Assembly: GCA_029851415.1 (NCBI GenBank)
Contig: CM056743.1
Coordinates: 125,022,305-125,086,304, forward strand
DNA from: Eretmocerus hayati
Lineage: Eukaryota; Arthropoda; Insecta; Hymenoptera; Aphelinidae
DNA length: 64,000 nucleotides
Reading direction: 5' to 3'
The notes under the pieces were generated by a model. It ran no database searches. It was not told where the DNA came from and worked only from the letters and a program-made list of their open reading frames with translations. Position numbers and translations under genes: made by a program. Position 1 is the first letter of the stretch, and the number at the start of each line of letters is the position of its first letter. Shown here piece after piece: positions 25,601 through 37,406 of this stretch.

Positions 25601-26436
25601 TTCTAACTTGGTTATAAAAAATTTCATACTCCTTATTAGCACTTGAGTGACAATATTCTTCGAAAAAAAATTCTCCATATTGAGCAAGCAAAGATTTTTG
25701 AGCTGATCCCCAATCGGTGCGTTGAGATTTGATGTTGAAAGTTCTCTTACTATCAGTTACTTTAGTGATTGAAAGTGAGCACAGTATAGCATAATGATCT
25801 GATCCACGAGTGTCATCAAGGATATCATAGTTAATTTTATCTACTTGGTTCATAGTGCTTAAAACTAGATCGATGTTCGATGTTGTGCCGCGACTACTAT
25901 CAATGCGAGTGAAGGTATCGGTGTTATACAAATGTAGATTTTTATACCCAATGGAGTTCAAGAATCTTCTGCCATTTGTATCGGTTGAGTTGCAGATTCA
26001 TCAGGCGCGGTGAGCGTTGAAGTCGCCTGATAAAACAGTGTATCCTTCAGGTGGAACTGCATCGACGATTTCATCCCAATCGCTCTGCGACAATATCTGC
26101 AGGTGGGCGGTAACATGCAATTACATTCAGACGGGAATGGACATTATTAATTCTTATGCCGCAGATCTCGAATTTGCCGTCTGGATGATTAGGAATGTCT
26201 AAAATATGGAAGTCAAGGCTGCTTTTCAGGAGAAATATTATTCCCCCACCATCGGTATCTTCACGGTCTTTCTGCACCGGGACATATCCTGGAATATTGA
26301 TGGTCTTGCCGTCTTTCAGCCAGCTTTCCACACACACAAGAATGTTAATACCACTCAGCATCGTGGGTAGTTCTTCTTCTCTTCGTGATATGCTGCGGGC
26401 GTTCCCGAACATAATTTTCGAATCGTTGGCCTCCAT
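22670..26436 (-). pseudogene. LINE C ORF2: endonuclease, reverse transcriptase, RNase H (broken)
   Basis: Minus-strand ORF2 of a non-LTR element; MEANDSK at 26436 is a plausible start. The AP-endonuclease domain has NARSI, ESWL, DTDGGGIIFLLK, ACYRPP, GDFNAH near 26010, then SNIDLVLST and GSDHYAI. The linker has WWDPGCDRVIRLLK. RT carries KSAPGMDGANYE, FLDVKSAFDTV, GLQQGGVLSPLSY and NYDDDICI (23799-25220). RNase H follows with AVAIYTDGSK (near 23600) and WIPSRIGIRGNEKAD (near 23260). A C-x-C-x8-H-x4-C zinc-like motif closes the protein near 22870-22945. RT plus RNase H points to the I superfamily. At least five frameshifts or stops break it, including a TGA directly after GDFNAHRA. An AATAAA lies near 22700 on this strand, about where the element should end. 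Confidence 0.88.
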
Positions 26437-26657
26437 TTCGAATACAATATCAAATATTGGTGATTTGGAATTTATGAATCGGTATCGACATTGTAGATTT
26501 CTGTTGCATTTTCCGTCGAGATTTCCCCATCCGATTCGGTAGAGCTGCAGCAAATTTTTTTTTTCAATTTCGTCAATTTTCCTTTCATACCCTTGTCACT
26601 CAAGTAAGGGTATACTTTGTCTATGAGTTTCGTGAATAATTCTGGTCCATTTTGTAA

Positions 26658-27757
26658 TTAAAATGTCTCAAAAAATGTGACTGGGTCATTATGGCTGACA
26701 AATTCGACAAATTCAGCATAGTCAATAGCTGGAGAGATTTGACTCTTGAGAGCATCAATTGCTGAAGAGAGCGCTTCCTCGACACGGCGCTCCTTTTCCG
26801 TTTGTGAAAGAGGATTTCCTGTTCTTCTTTTCTTGGAGGTCTTTAGTACTTCATTTTCTGCAGGTTTATCTATAGGTACATCTATTGAGATATTATTGCT
26901 AGTGCTTGCCAGTTGTATGTCATCTTCTTTATCAATTGAGTGATCTGCGAGTACACTGCCAGAAGTGGAGGATCGAGGTCTTTTTGAATTCGGTAGATTT
27001 TGAGGAGTCAGCTTGTGCTGCACCTCCTCTGTATGCTGTAGATTTTGATTTTCACATGAAGAAATTTCTGCTTGTGATTCGTAGGTATTAAGATTAGAGC
27101 TTGGACATGATTTTGCAATATGCCCTGTTTGTTTACAAATAAAGCATATCGCTGAGTTCAGTGGATAGGAAGCACCAACTTGGACTGATGTCATATACAA
27201 TTTGTATTGTTTCTGGAAGTTTGCTTTCATCATCTTCTTTGATATAGAATTGACGTCTAAACGATACTATATGTGCTCTACCCGGCTTTGCCAAGCTTGC
27301 CCGAATGCTCGTAATGGCAGAGATTATCGTGATATCTTTGTTTTTCAGCTCTTGCTCGATGATTTGATTTGGAATGCCAGGATGAACTAGAGATAACTAC
27401 ACGATTTGAGCTGGGTACTAGTGGTTTTATCTCCAGGGCATATTCTTTTATGTTGACAGTCTTATTCTTGAGTTGTGTTACTTGATCTTTTTTCGACAAA
27501 TATATGCAGACTCGGCTACCAGAAACTTTAGATATAGCAAGTACATTGTTGACATCAGTAAGCTCTTCTAGACCGTCGATGTAATCTTCCAACGTGAGGC
27601 CTTCCAACGATTCGATGATTATTGCTTGGCCTTTTCTCGGTAGTTTGCTGTTTGCGATGGTGTTAGCATACGACATTCTAGACTCATTAGATTGATGAGG
27701 ATTCTCAATATTCCCCACCGCAGTGGGTGCTCCTGGAAGCGTCTCGTTTTCCCCCAT
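26658..27757 (-). pseudogene. LINE C ORF1: nucleic-acid-binding protein with zinc knuckle (broken)
   Basis: ORF1 starts with ATG at 27757 (MGENETLPG). The first segment (27278-27757) has the LEGLTLEDYIDGLEEL and VSGSRVCIYLSKK blocks common in gag-like ORF1 of I/Jockey-type elements. The middle is in a shifted frame around 27200-27385 (IIEQELKNKDITIIS then KPGRAHIVSFRRQ). The last segment (26658-27233) has a CCHC knuckle, CFICKQTGHIAKSC, then a low-complexity S/T-rich tail ending at 26658. Two frameshifts inactivate it. Together with ORF2 it makes a nearly full-length element of about 5.1 kb; its probable 5' UTR reaches about 28030. Confidence 0.85.
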
Positions 27758-28040
27758 CACTTATCCGGCATCTGTGCCTGATATTGTGGCACTGCAGTAG
27801 TGAGAAATTTCGGTTAAGAGTCCACACACTTGCACTTTTATATCACTCCATTAAACGGTGTCAACAGAGTCACAATATTCACAGTATACGACTCGAATAA
27901 TGCGTAACTATACGTAAACACGTCTGCTCGCGTCAAACGCTCGAACCGAACTCTTTTCTTGGCAGATCCTGTAAAGTGAGATGATTGCTGAATAGTCATA
28001 CGCATGAGTGGCCGTGGTTCTAAGTAACGCCACACCAATA
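27758..28040 (-). other. Probable 5' UTR of LINE C
   Basis: Sequence upstream of the ORF1 start contains no other gene and is richer in CpG than the flanks. The exact 5' end of the element is not visible because no target-site duplication was identified. Confidence 0.35.
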
Positions 28041-30730
28041 ACTCTGGGGAGAGTGATTTTCTAGTTCAGAAACATAAGATCTATACTAGCGGCAAGTTTC
28101 AAATTTCATCAAGTATGACACAGATGCTCGTCCGAATTCAATGCTCAAACATTTCCGCAAGGAACGCGCCCAATGCGCGAGTCCGCGGAAGGTTATTTTC
28201 GGTCATTTCAAACCATAATCTGTCATCCCTGAGAGTCTCAAAATTTATGACTTCTCGACGTCAGGGCGGGAAAACATTGTCGTGGTTTATGAAAGTATCA
28301 CTACATTTTGCACACCTTCATAGGTTTTATCAAATCTAGCTCAAAAAGTTCACCAGCTCTCGGACTACCAGCTCTCGTAATACTTATCAACTTCTTCAGT
28401 TGTTGATCACAGTAAACCAAAAAAGGAAATTCGTCCGCAGCGTCATGTTTGGGGTCACACTTTTGTTCTTTGGTAAGTCGGCGTGGAAATAATTATGTTG
28501 GATAATGGATAATGGAACCTCGAGGTGGAGCAAAACAACAGCTTTGAAATCGTTAAAAAAAGATATGGGAGGGATCACTGTTCACGGTTGCAAGGGTTGG
28601 ATTTTGCATCTCACGTGATTTTTTCCAGTTCGAGACGAAAGCGAGGGTCGATATTGTCACAAGAATGCGAGACCTAGATTTTGTGGCCGTGGATCGAATG
28701 GAATTCTATTTTGCTTTTTCTTTGCAAACTGTATTATAATGACGTTGCATATTTTGAAATAAACTTGAGTCAATTTGTGGAAAACTTGTGGTACATTTTT
28801 ATATCTCTTGATACTATGTAGTTGGAATGAAAATTTGATATGATTCAATCATCTTTAAGTGGGAAACGGAAACTCAGGTATAAAGGTCACTTCGACGGTT
28901 AAAATATTGAATAGAAAAATTCAAGTATCCTTTGTGCTAATGAAGTGCATATCATGAACTAGGTTCGTTTACACGAGTGCGTCGACATCTCTTGAAATGT
29001 TCAGATTACAAACCAGACCAAATCCTATCACGTTGACAAAATCATTCACCTCTGACATACTTGGTCAATGATTGGGTATGGTTTTGTGTGAGATGAGATG
29101 TTTTTGAAACTATATTTTTGGTATATCCACTTACACATGCATTTGTTGATTGCAACATCGATCAACTGTAATGGAATTCCACATGATGTTACTCAAAGAT
29201 TGCCCATCAACCATATCGGATATTTATAGAGCTCTTCCAGAGGTTACATGCCAAATATAATATCTGCTAGTGCACTTTCTCGACTCTGGATGCTTTTCCC
29301 CAATAATTGAAAGAGATGGGAGAGCGTCGCCCCTCTAAATGAACGACTCGGAATATGCATTCTCAATACCCCAATGATATTGCAAAATATACTGTTCACT
29401 CAAAATTACTGTTTCCAGGATGAATATATGTCAAAATTGATTACCGAAAATCCACCATTATGTTCTTGACGAGTTGTTATGATGAATAGATCGTGCAGAG
29501 CGCTCATCTCATGGTGAATCTCTTAATTGATCGGCGTAATCACGAGTTCGAATCTTTCTTTGCAGAGCTCTTCACCCACATACTTCACAACAAAAAAATT
29601 ACCCATCATTTCCAATAATTAAATCCCACAGTCCACTTCACCCCGACAATATCCATAATATCAGCTGAGTATTACCCTGATAATTCAACTCTCCCATCCA
29701 GACGGTCTCGTTATGATAAAAATTTAATTTCCACGGAATTCATCCATCCTCTTGCTGCTTTTACCGCTTTCTCGCACGAGACTCCCCTGCGAATCGCGCA
29801 AAACTTCTAGCTTCAAGCGTTTCATACATATTATAGCTATATAGATCTTCGAAAGGAAAATGCTTTTGCGAAGAGCATGGTGTACAATCCTCGTTCAAGC
29901 CCCAGGCTATGCTTTGCAGTTATATTAAAGCGCTAGAGATCGCGCCTCGCGTTAGGATATCCATATACATTTCGCTCTTTCTCTGTACTCTTGAGGAAAT
30001 CGAGGCGAATAGCTGTGAAGGGGTATAAGTATAAGAGTGCAAGAAATTTTCTTGTCATCTGAGACGGGTGGTAGTGCGATTGGTTTCGATAAAAGTGAAA
30101 TTTATGAGACGACTTTTGCACTGGTAGTTAAGTGTATGGCGTATGAAGTGATATGGATATAATGGACTTGAGAAAGGTACTGGGGCAGTCTGATCACGTC
30201 TCCCGTGCAATTCGAGCTGTTTGGCGAGGGCTATGGAGCTTTTCCGTGTCGTTGCGCGTACATATGTTGTACTGGCGGTTTCCGTCCACTGTGTTAATAT
30301 TTTCCGTCTGAACTGGCATGATGTATTTTCTGTCAAAGAACGGACACTGATGCAAGGGTAAAGTTGAGTGGCGGTTTTCTTGCGCTAGCTCCAAGTGGCG
30401 ATACCTAAGCATCTATAGGGTCGATAGTTGGAGCTTGCAATTTTGTCCTCAATTTCAATCTATTCGTGATAATTCCCCATAACATTGGGAGTAAATCACG
30501 CATCAACTGATTACACGAGTCTATGCATATCAATCTTACAATTTTCTGTGCAACCTCAACAAAAAATTACTAGAGTGATGACAGACACTGTTTCGAAAAT
30601 CCTGTGCCTCAAGACTGTAGTTTCTCATTGTCTTTCCCATGCACCTCACAGGATTGGAGAGAATTATGCAAATTATACCGATAAGGTAGATCTCATCGAT
30701 ATTTAGACTCTATCGCTCGATTTGATGGAA
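28041..30730. other. Noncoding stretch
   Basis: No exon or element supported in 2.7 kb. Minus-strand frames at 30055-30412 are open but lack domains. Confidence 0.45.
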
Positions 30731-31210
30731 TACATTTAATGAATGAATTTACCGTTTTTTCGAGCCACTTATAATCGTCGCGCTCAGGCGGCGATCACAG
30801 TTTGACAAATGTCAAACTGCGACCTTCGAGGCTCCACTTCCATAGTGGCTGCATCACGAAGGGATTTTTTATTTTTTTTTCCGAAATCGGAAGATTGGCA
30901 CAAGAGATGAGAGAAGGCTCCCCCGAGCGAGTGAATACGCAATCGCCTCGGTGGTCTAATTGGTTAAGGCGCCGGTCCGGAGTACCGGAGATTGCGAGGT
31001 TCAAGTCCCGCCCGAGGAAGAATTTTTTCATCTCTCGGTCAATCTTTCAATAAAAGATAAAAAAATCAAAAAAAAAAAAAAATCCCTTCGTAATGCTATG
31101 AAAATGGAGCCTCGAAGGTCGCAGTTTGACATTTGTCAAACTGTGATCGCCGCCTGAGCGCGACGATTATAAGTGTCTCGAAAAAACGATAAATTCATTC
31201 ATTAAATGTA
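30731..31210. mobile_element. 480 bp foldback element with an internal tRNA-like sequence
   Basis: Arms of about 140 bp (30731-30868 and 31069-31210) are nearly perfect inverted repeats: they begin TACATTTAATGAATGAATTT and contain GTTTGACAAATGTCAAAC with GGCGGCGATCACAG. The right arm differs by a handful of changes and one short indel. A possible TA duplication flanks the CATTTAATG termini, which would fit a Tc1/mariner-type nonautonomous element. The 200 bp loop carries a tRNA-like sequence. Confidence 0.85.
30945..31018 (+). tRNA. tRNA-like sequence, possible pseudogene
   Basis: The A box (TGGTCTAATTGG), the B box (GGTTCAAGTCC at 30998-31008) and a T6 terminator at 31023 are all intact, and the acceptor CCTCGG pairs with CCGAGG. 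The D arm pairs. The anticodon arm CCGGT/ACCGG closes loop CCGGAGT, giving GGA (a Ser anticodon). However, there is no long variable arm, position 33 is C instead of T, and the T stem holds an extra A (GCG-A-GG against CCCGC). The body resembles tRNA-Arg. It is probably transcribable by Pol III but not a normal translating tRNA. Confidence 0.5.
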
Positions 31211-34146
31211 AATGAATTGAAGAGAATTACTTTCAAACTACGAGGTGATATAGATGATTAACGTATTCAATTTCAACAGAACGAGATGACTAAATAAAAG
31301 AGATATGTTGGTCCTGTCATTGTGACTAGCGTGTCTTATTCATACTTGGTCACCGATAACTCTTCATCAGGGCTCACTCGATAAGTATTTCCACCGCGAT
31401 GAGGTGAACAATTTCTTGCCATCATCGTGATTAATTGCCAATATTGAAGCCACCTATTGTACGCTCTTCTGGAGAATTGCAACGAGATCCGGAAATGAGG
31501 ACATCATAGCCACGGAAGAGTGACCCCCATCGAGCTGTATATGGTGCCACCCTCATTTGACGGACGTGCGTGGCATCCTGAAGTCCGAGTAAATGGACCC
31601 GAGAGATGATAAAGGTTCGCTCACTGATGGAGCATGTGTCGCGAGGATCATTACTCTTGAACAGGCATTCATTCGTCCCTCTTACATCTTTTCGCCAAGG
31701 GATACATTGATGGGTTATTCGTCAATGATGTAGCACGAGCTGGTATCCGACGAAATCGATCTCTTCTGGGACTGATCGCCACAGAAAAACTCATCACAGT
31801 CATCATAGGATTTTTGGGAGTCCATCCAGTGACGTTGCGATAACTCAAAATGCTTGTTACTGTATGTTGAATCTAGAATATTGAGTGCACAAACTATTTA
31901 AGGATTGTAGACGATTCGTAATTTAAATAGAAATGTTAATTTGCATACCTAATAGAGCCATTGAGCGATTGAATGGACGTAGATGTGGAGCAGATTTTGA
32001 TCCAAACCGTGATTCTCATCTCGACCGACAACAAGATGATTGCTAGAGTCTCATAGCGCCTGTAATGACTTGGTATCTGAATGATTGAGTGGCTAATTGA
32101 AATGGCAGGTGGTATAAGATGAATTGATACAGTGCTCCGATTTTATACGTTGGAATATGTGCTTGCCGAGGTGCTTGCAGTATAGGTGAATCGGCTTCAG
32201 TTGTACTCTTCCTATTTACAGTGACTGGAGAAAGGGAGTTCTATGAATTTCTGTGATATAATATCACTTTTGGCTAATATTGCCATTTAGTTGCATAATG
32301 CGAGTGGTGATAGGGCACATTCCTGACGAATGATTGAATATGGTTAGGTAGGATGGGATCCAAGACTTTTTTCTGCAGTTTCGAAATTCCTTTAAAATCA
32401 TGGCTGTTAGGACCTATTTGTGTGAATTTACGAACCATGCGTAGATTACAGTGGGGGCCATAGTTATTTTCCTAGTCATGTACGTACACGATTGAATATT
32501 ACCTTGACCGATGCACGGAGCTCTCATTTTATCACATATTAGGACGAGGGCTTTGGAACGGCTTGAATGAAAATGCACAGCAAGTTGACTAATCGAATTT
32601 TTTGAGTTGTCGACAGTGATCAAGTCGAATCGATTTCACCTTCAATCTCTTTGAAGGGGTTCGATGGTGAATCTAGGTATGTGCAACTAAATCCCTTTGA
32701 TCCACTTTTTATATCCTGAATCAAATCTTCATATTCGTTGATCCGTAATGCATGAAAATCTACATGAAAAAGCTTAATCTCCTATACCTTTGTGAAAATC
32801 ACACACTGTTCGACTACCTTCAAATTGGAAAAAAATTTCATATCCGTATCTCAAAGTATACTTTCAGCACCAAAATTTCAAAACTTTCTCGGTCAAATCC
32901 TATGGACCCAACAATCTCTGGCTACGCGTTGTTTGCATATCGCACGAAACTTCTTTACAATTCCCACATTTTTTATCATGTTGCTGCAATGGAAAAAGGT
33001 TTACACTCCTTCATCGGATCTCTGTGCGATTTCTTTACACAGGCATGTATAAAAATTCTCAAGGTTGAGATTCTCCTCAAAACGGATCATTTTAGTCGAG
33101 TGAATTTTTGCAACTTCAAAAGCGACCGCATTCGAAAGAGTAACAGAGCCAACCAGAAAAGATTTCGTGCGAGGCACGCGCTATCTGAGCGGCTTTAGTC
33201 GGGATTCAGAGCTTGGTATTTATCGTTGCAAGCCGCGGTTAAACTTTGGAGATCAGGGCACATAGGAAGGGAGAAAGAGAGAGAGAGAGAGTTTGCCAAA
33301 GCGTTGCTTCGGTGCGGCTTTGGCAGGGTAGACGGTGAGATGAGAAATGCTCCGATTATCCAGGGCGCAAGAGTCATTTTTGCACCGGCACGCGCAGAAT
33401 TCCTCGCGAATACTTTCAAATGAGCCGTGTGATGTGCCTACACTTCTCGTTGCTCTGTTTTCATATCAACTGGGATGTTTCCAACTTTATAACTATTTAG
33501 TCTGACGGGATATTGAGCTGGAACTGGCTCCGTTTGGACCTTTATATCTGAATAAGTAAACTTAGGATCAGATACTCTGTTGGAATCTAATGCTATATAA
33601 GGACTATTTATATTCTATACAATTCTTATCCAGAAACGACGCGTTTCGGACATCTAAATATGTCCCTCTCACGGTGAAATAGATTCAAACAAAGTATCAT
33701 TTCTGTTATTGGACATTGGAGTCAAAAACATTACCTTTAGATCAGATGGATGAAGAGTTTACAATACTAAATCATGGCAGTACTCAATCGAGATCTTTTC
33801 ACTCATTATATTATCTGATAAAATGAGTCTTATGAACGGTCTTACCATTTCACACTTAATTTGCTGAATTTTCCAACGGCTTCTAAGTTGCGAAATATAG
33901 AATACGTGGTTGTTAGTGAGTGAATAGGGTCTTGAAGTCACCCTTCAAGGTTTCCAGATTTATCTTACCTTCCCTTCACCTTCATATTCAAGAAGTTCCA
34001 AAAGAGTCATACAGGATATTCCGAATGCTGAACTGAATGATCGTCAGTAACTATATTACTTTGAATTGCCGCACTGAGTAAATTATCTGTCGTTGTCCTG
34101 TATCGGTTAATTTGGCCATGAAATACTGAATTGATCTTTGATATTC
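31211..34146. other. Noncoding stretch
   Basis: No supportable gene in 2.9 kb. The open frame at 32752-33198 (148 codons) has no recognisable domain. A short (GA)n run lies at about 33271-33290. Confidence 0.45.
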
Positions 34147-34371
34147 ATAATTTCATGAAGAAGCCACCGTGGCCTCGTGGATAAGGTCCTTGCCTTCAAC
34201 GCAGAAGGCTGGGGTTCGAATCTCGGCCGGGCACCAATGTGAATTTTCATAAGTGCTTTTCGGTGGTTTCGGTGGTTCGGAACCCACCTTAAACCGTCGG
34301 TCCCGCAGAATAACCTCGAAGAGAGGTTGGAAATGCGTTAATAAAAAAAAATAATAAAATAATTTCATGAA
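34147..34371 (+). mobile_element. tRNA-derived SINE with 13 bp target-site duplication
   Basis: The 5' part is tRNA-like, with an A box (GTGGCCTCGTGGATAAGG near 34168) and a B box (GGTTCGAATCT near 34212). The body contains GGTTCGGAACCCACC near 34274-34288 and ends in an A-rich (AATAA) tail. The element (34160-34358) is bracketed by a perfect 13 bp duplication, ATAATTTCATGAA, at 34147-34159 and 34359-34371, the signature of LINE-mediated insertion. The perfect duplication implies a fairly recent insertion, 330 bp upstream of the receptor gene. Confidence 0.92.
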
Positions 34372-34699
34372 TTCTCTATAACGACCCAGACTCATGTCAT
34401 TCACGCGGTCGACCAATTACATGCTTAAATATCCAGCCAAGAGCTCGGCAAATAGATTTTTCCCAGAATCTGATATTTAATTCACTCAAACACTTCAATT
34501 CACGCTGACGCACGGATGAAACGATCAATATGTAACCGATTATGATGAGCGTACCTCCTAAGCCCTTTAGAATGATGTGCTTGATCAGTTCAGCACGGAA
34601 ATCTGAGACGTGCGGATTCGGCTAGGAGCCTGTTGCAGATCGACCCATAGAGCAGATTTGTGCAGTTTTGTATAATTGTCATATTCCGAAACAACTGCA

Positions 34700-36709
34700 A
34701 TGCGTGAGAACATTTTCATCATCATCGTTGTCTCGATGATGATGATCGGCACTATCGGCAGTATAGATATGAAGATGAACGAAGATGCTAACCTGGATAT
34801 CTTGTTCAACTACGTCAAGTGCGTTCTATCGCCACAAAAAGTGAATGTCGTCGTTAAGACATTCAATGATCTTTCACCTCTAAGCATCAAGATTGCCCAA
34901 AAAGTGAATCAGGACTTTGTATCTGCTACTATTGATTCTGAAAGCATCGCACAAATAGATAAAGAAAATCCTACTGACGATCAAAGACTTAGCTATGGTA
35001 AGAGACATATTTCTGAGCGTAATAGCTTATTTTTAGCTGTAACAGAATTTATGCATGGGTCAAATGTGACGAGTGAACTAATCAAGATCCTCGAGAATTT
35101 CAATATCTTGAATGTCCTCTCACGCGGCAAATACCTTCTGAATATCATTACTGAAAAAGATTCGAATCTGGAGCACTTTCTAAGGTATGCTTGGTCATGG
35201 AAGTTCATAGACTTGACAGTGATTCAATGGATTCGGGAACCCCAACTGGAAGGAACAGCAATCAACTCAAGGCAGAATAGTACAAATTATCAAGTATTTG
35301 TTCATTCATACAATTTGTTTACTGGTCGTTTTAAGAGAGAATTACTGACGACAAGTACAGAATTGTTCCCAAAGAAACTAAAAAATCTCCATGGATTTCC
35401 TCTCACTGTTATGATTTCCAATTCTAACCCAAGACTAGTAAGGATGAATCCTAGAGGCCCATCATATCATGGTCCTGAAAATTTTCTTGTGGATATGGTG
35501 ATGGATGCTCTGAATTCCTCACTGATTGTAAGAACAAAAAAGACAGCAGTGACTCTCAAACCTGATCACAACTTTCTTCACGGATTTCAAGATTTCATTC
35601 TACCAATTTCTAATCAGCCTATCGTCCTTCCATCAAATATAGAAGGTTGGGAATTACGTCTGATTCATCATCTCGCTGGCATTCGTATTCCTATACCCGG
35701 TGCGTATCATTTCTACCTAATGCGACAAAAAACTTACGGTATAGAAATTTCGTACGCTGCCATTCTCACTTTTGGTGGACTCATCTTTACCGCATTCATA
35801 TTCGCAATGTGGGCTCGATTACTCGGACTCAGAGATCCAAATTGGTCATTTTTAAATATTTTGACTGCTCAGATGGGAGGTTCAACTGGGAATCGTAGTC
35901 GAATGAAATTATCAGAAATGATTTTCCAGATGAGTATTTACATTGCAACATTTATCATAGTTACTCTTGGCGCGGATTACATGTACACAATTTTCATCTC
36001 CTACCCGGAATTGTCCAACATCAAAACCATGGCGGACTTGGCAAAAGCAGATGTGAGCCTGTTCATGGATGAAACTCATTACAATCGGCTCAAAAAGTTT
36101 GGAAGAGATGTCGTGCTCGAAAAAATCTTCGTCCGTATTCGGGTCAGAAATATCAGTGAAGGATCTCATCTATTCTGCGATTTACCAACATCTGGAGCCC
36201 ATACATTTGACAGATCAATAAATCTTTGTTTGTTATTTTCAAGAGACATTCATCATATTTTAGAATCCAACTACGAATGGCAAGTAGATAAAATTGAGGA
36301 CCCAGTACTAGTTATCATGCCAACGATGATGCTTGGGACAATGCCTGCAATATTTAAATATCGCTTTGAAGAACTTATATCCAGATTTTTGGAGGTTGGA
36401 TTACTTGATTTGTGGACTGAAGTTATGAAGAGGAATCAATTGGCGAGATTAGAGTACAAAAAAGACACTAGTGAAGATGAAAAAAAAGAAGACGAAGGAG
36501 TGCCTTTGCATGATCAGCTGTGGCCAGTTTTTGTCGTTGGTTATCCAATTGCTGTCATTGCTCTCATTGGTGAATTGATTTGGAAGCGTTTTGTGGAAAA
36601 AACAAGATTTGGTAGACTGATGATGTCGTTTAACAATCAAACACAATCAAGACCCGCACATCGCAGATTCAACACCAATCGAAGAGTAAGAAGAGTTGTA
36701 TCGGCATAG
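34700..36709 (+). CDS. Divergent ionotropic receptor (IR), intronless
   Basis: Encodes about 669 residues. ATG at 34700 is chosen because it opens a signal peptide (MRENIFIIIVVSMMMIG); the frame runs a few codons further upstream only from a non-ATG codon. The family is a chemosensory branch of ionotropic glutamate receptors, cation channels in sensory neurons. The S1 domain begins at the diagnostic KNLHGFPLTVMI (about residues 228-240). TM1 is about 351-372 (AAILTFGGLIFTAFIF), the pore about 382-395 (WSFLNILTAQMGG), TM2 about 407-432, and TM3 about 607-628 (VFVVGYPIAVIALIGELIW). The amino-terminal region is IR-length and poorly conserved. Typical iGluR glutamate-binding residues are not evident, as in most divergent IRs. 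Single exon, no frameshift, stop TAG at 36707. No paralogue is in the window. Ligand unknown; a specific IR name cannot be assigned. Confidence 0.9.
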   Translation: MRENIFIIIVVSMMMIGTIGSIDMKMNEDANLDILFNYVKCVLSPQKVNVVVKTFNDLSPLSIKIAQKVNQDFVSATIDSESIAQIDKENPTDDQRLSYGKRHISERNSLFLAVTEFMHGSNVTSELIKILENFNILNVLSRGKYLLNIITEKDSNLEHFLRYAWSWKFIDLTVIQWIREPQLEGTAINSRQNSTNYQVFVHSYNLFTGRFKRELLTTSTELFPKKLKNLHGFPLTVMISNSNPRLVRMNPRGPSYHGPENFLVDMVMDALNSSLIVRTKKTAVTLKPDHNFLHGFQDFILPISNQPIVLPSNIEGWELRLIHHLAGIRIPIPGAYHFYLMRQKTYGIEISYAAILTFGGLIFTAFIFAMWARLLGLRDPNWSFLNILTAQMGGSTGNRSRMKLSEMIFQMSIYIATFIIVTLGADYMYTIFISYPELSNIKTMADLAKADVSLFMDETHYNRLKKFGRDVVLEKIFVRIRVRNISEGSHLFCDLPTSGAHTFDRSINLCLLFSRDIHHILESNYEWQVDKIEDPVLVIMPTMMLGTMPAIFKYRFEELISRFLEVGLLDLWTEVMKRNQLARLEYKKDTSEDEKKEDEGVPLHDQLWPVFVVGYPIAVIALIGELIWKRFVEKTRFGRLMMSFNNQTQSRPAHRRFNTNRRVRRVVSA

Positions 36710-37366
36710 ATTATACTCGATACTGTATTCATGGATGTATTGTCCCCTACAGGGCTTAGAATGACGCTTAAATTTCTAAAACGATGCCAATTAGATAGCA
36801 GTCTTGATATTTGAGAACATTCGATAACATATCCTTCATATGAAAATGGAATCGATGAATACAGTATCCCTTGTATATTGTCAAAAATCCACAGAGAGGA
36901 AAAACTAGAAACAAATATTTTCCACAAAAGTTCTAATATTTCATGCTGTGAGTGAAAAGAGCCCCCTTATCCATAATTCTGTGGATCAAGCATGATGATT
37001 TAGGAAACTTCTGATAATCACCAATCATAGTCGAGATTCCATGCGTCCAGCGTCAATATGCCATCACGTATAGATTGAAGACAATGTTGCATTTTGCATG
37101 CTTCATGAGTGCCTCATTGCACTGAAGCAAATGATAAATTTCTCCAAATCAAAACTCTGATACGGTGTCGTACCATGGTATGAAATTGGTAAGATTTTCT
37201 CAACAAAAACAAACGACCAACTCATTGGAAGGTTATTGCACAACTATTTGTTTGAAATTTTGATCACAAAATTCAATCGACTGTTTCAAATCAGCTACCA
37301 GCTACCTGATTGAATAATATTTCATTCGAACCTGGTCGAGCGGTTTTCCTTTAGAAGTTGCTACAG

Positions 37367-37406
<40 letters not shown>

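Larger units (their letters stand above)
17657..26252. repeat. First copy of an 8.6 kb exact duplication
   Basis: This segment recurs at 55405-64000 with a constant offset of 37748. Every translated frame I compared is identical and the A-run at about 22319-22330 has the same length in both. The second copy starts immediately after a gap of exactly 100 N. See the finding on likely assembly duplication. Confidence 0.97.

Noticed and set aside
23100..27760. Separate host genes for RNase H, endonuclease and zinc-finger frames
   Set aside because: They lie in the order and spacing of one I-superfamily-like LINE on the same strand.
30945..31018. Functional tRNA-Arg or tRNA-Ser gene
   Set aside because: Extra A in the T stem, C at position 33, and no long variable arm despite anticodon GGA.
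32752..33198. 148-codon plus-strand frame as a gene
   Set aside because: No domain, overlapping alternative frames, no supporting promoter or splice signals.
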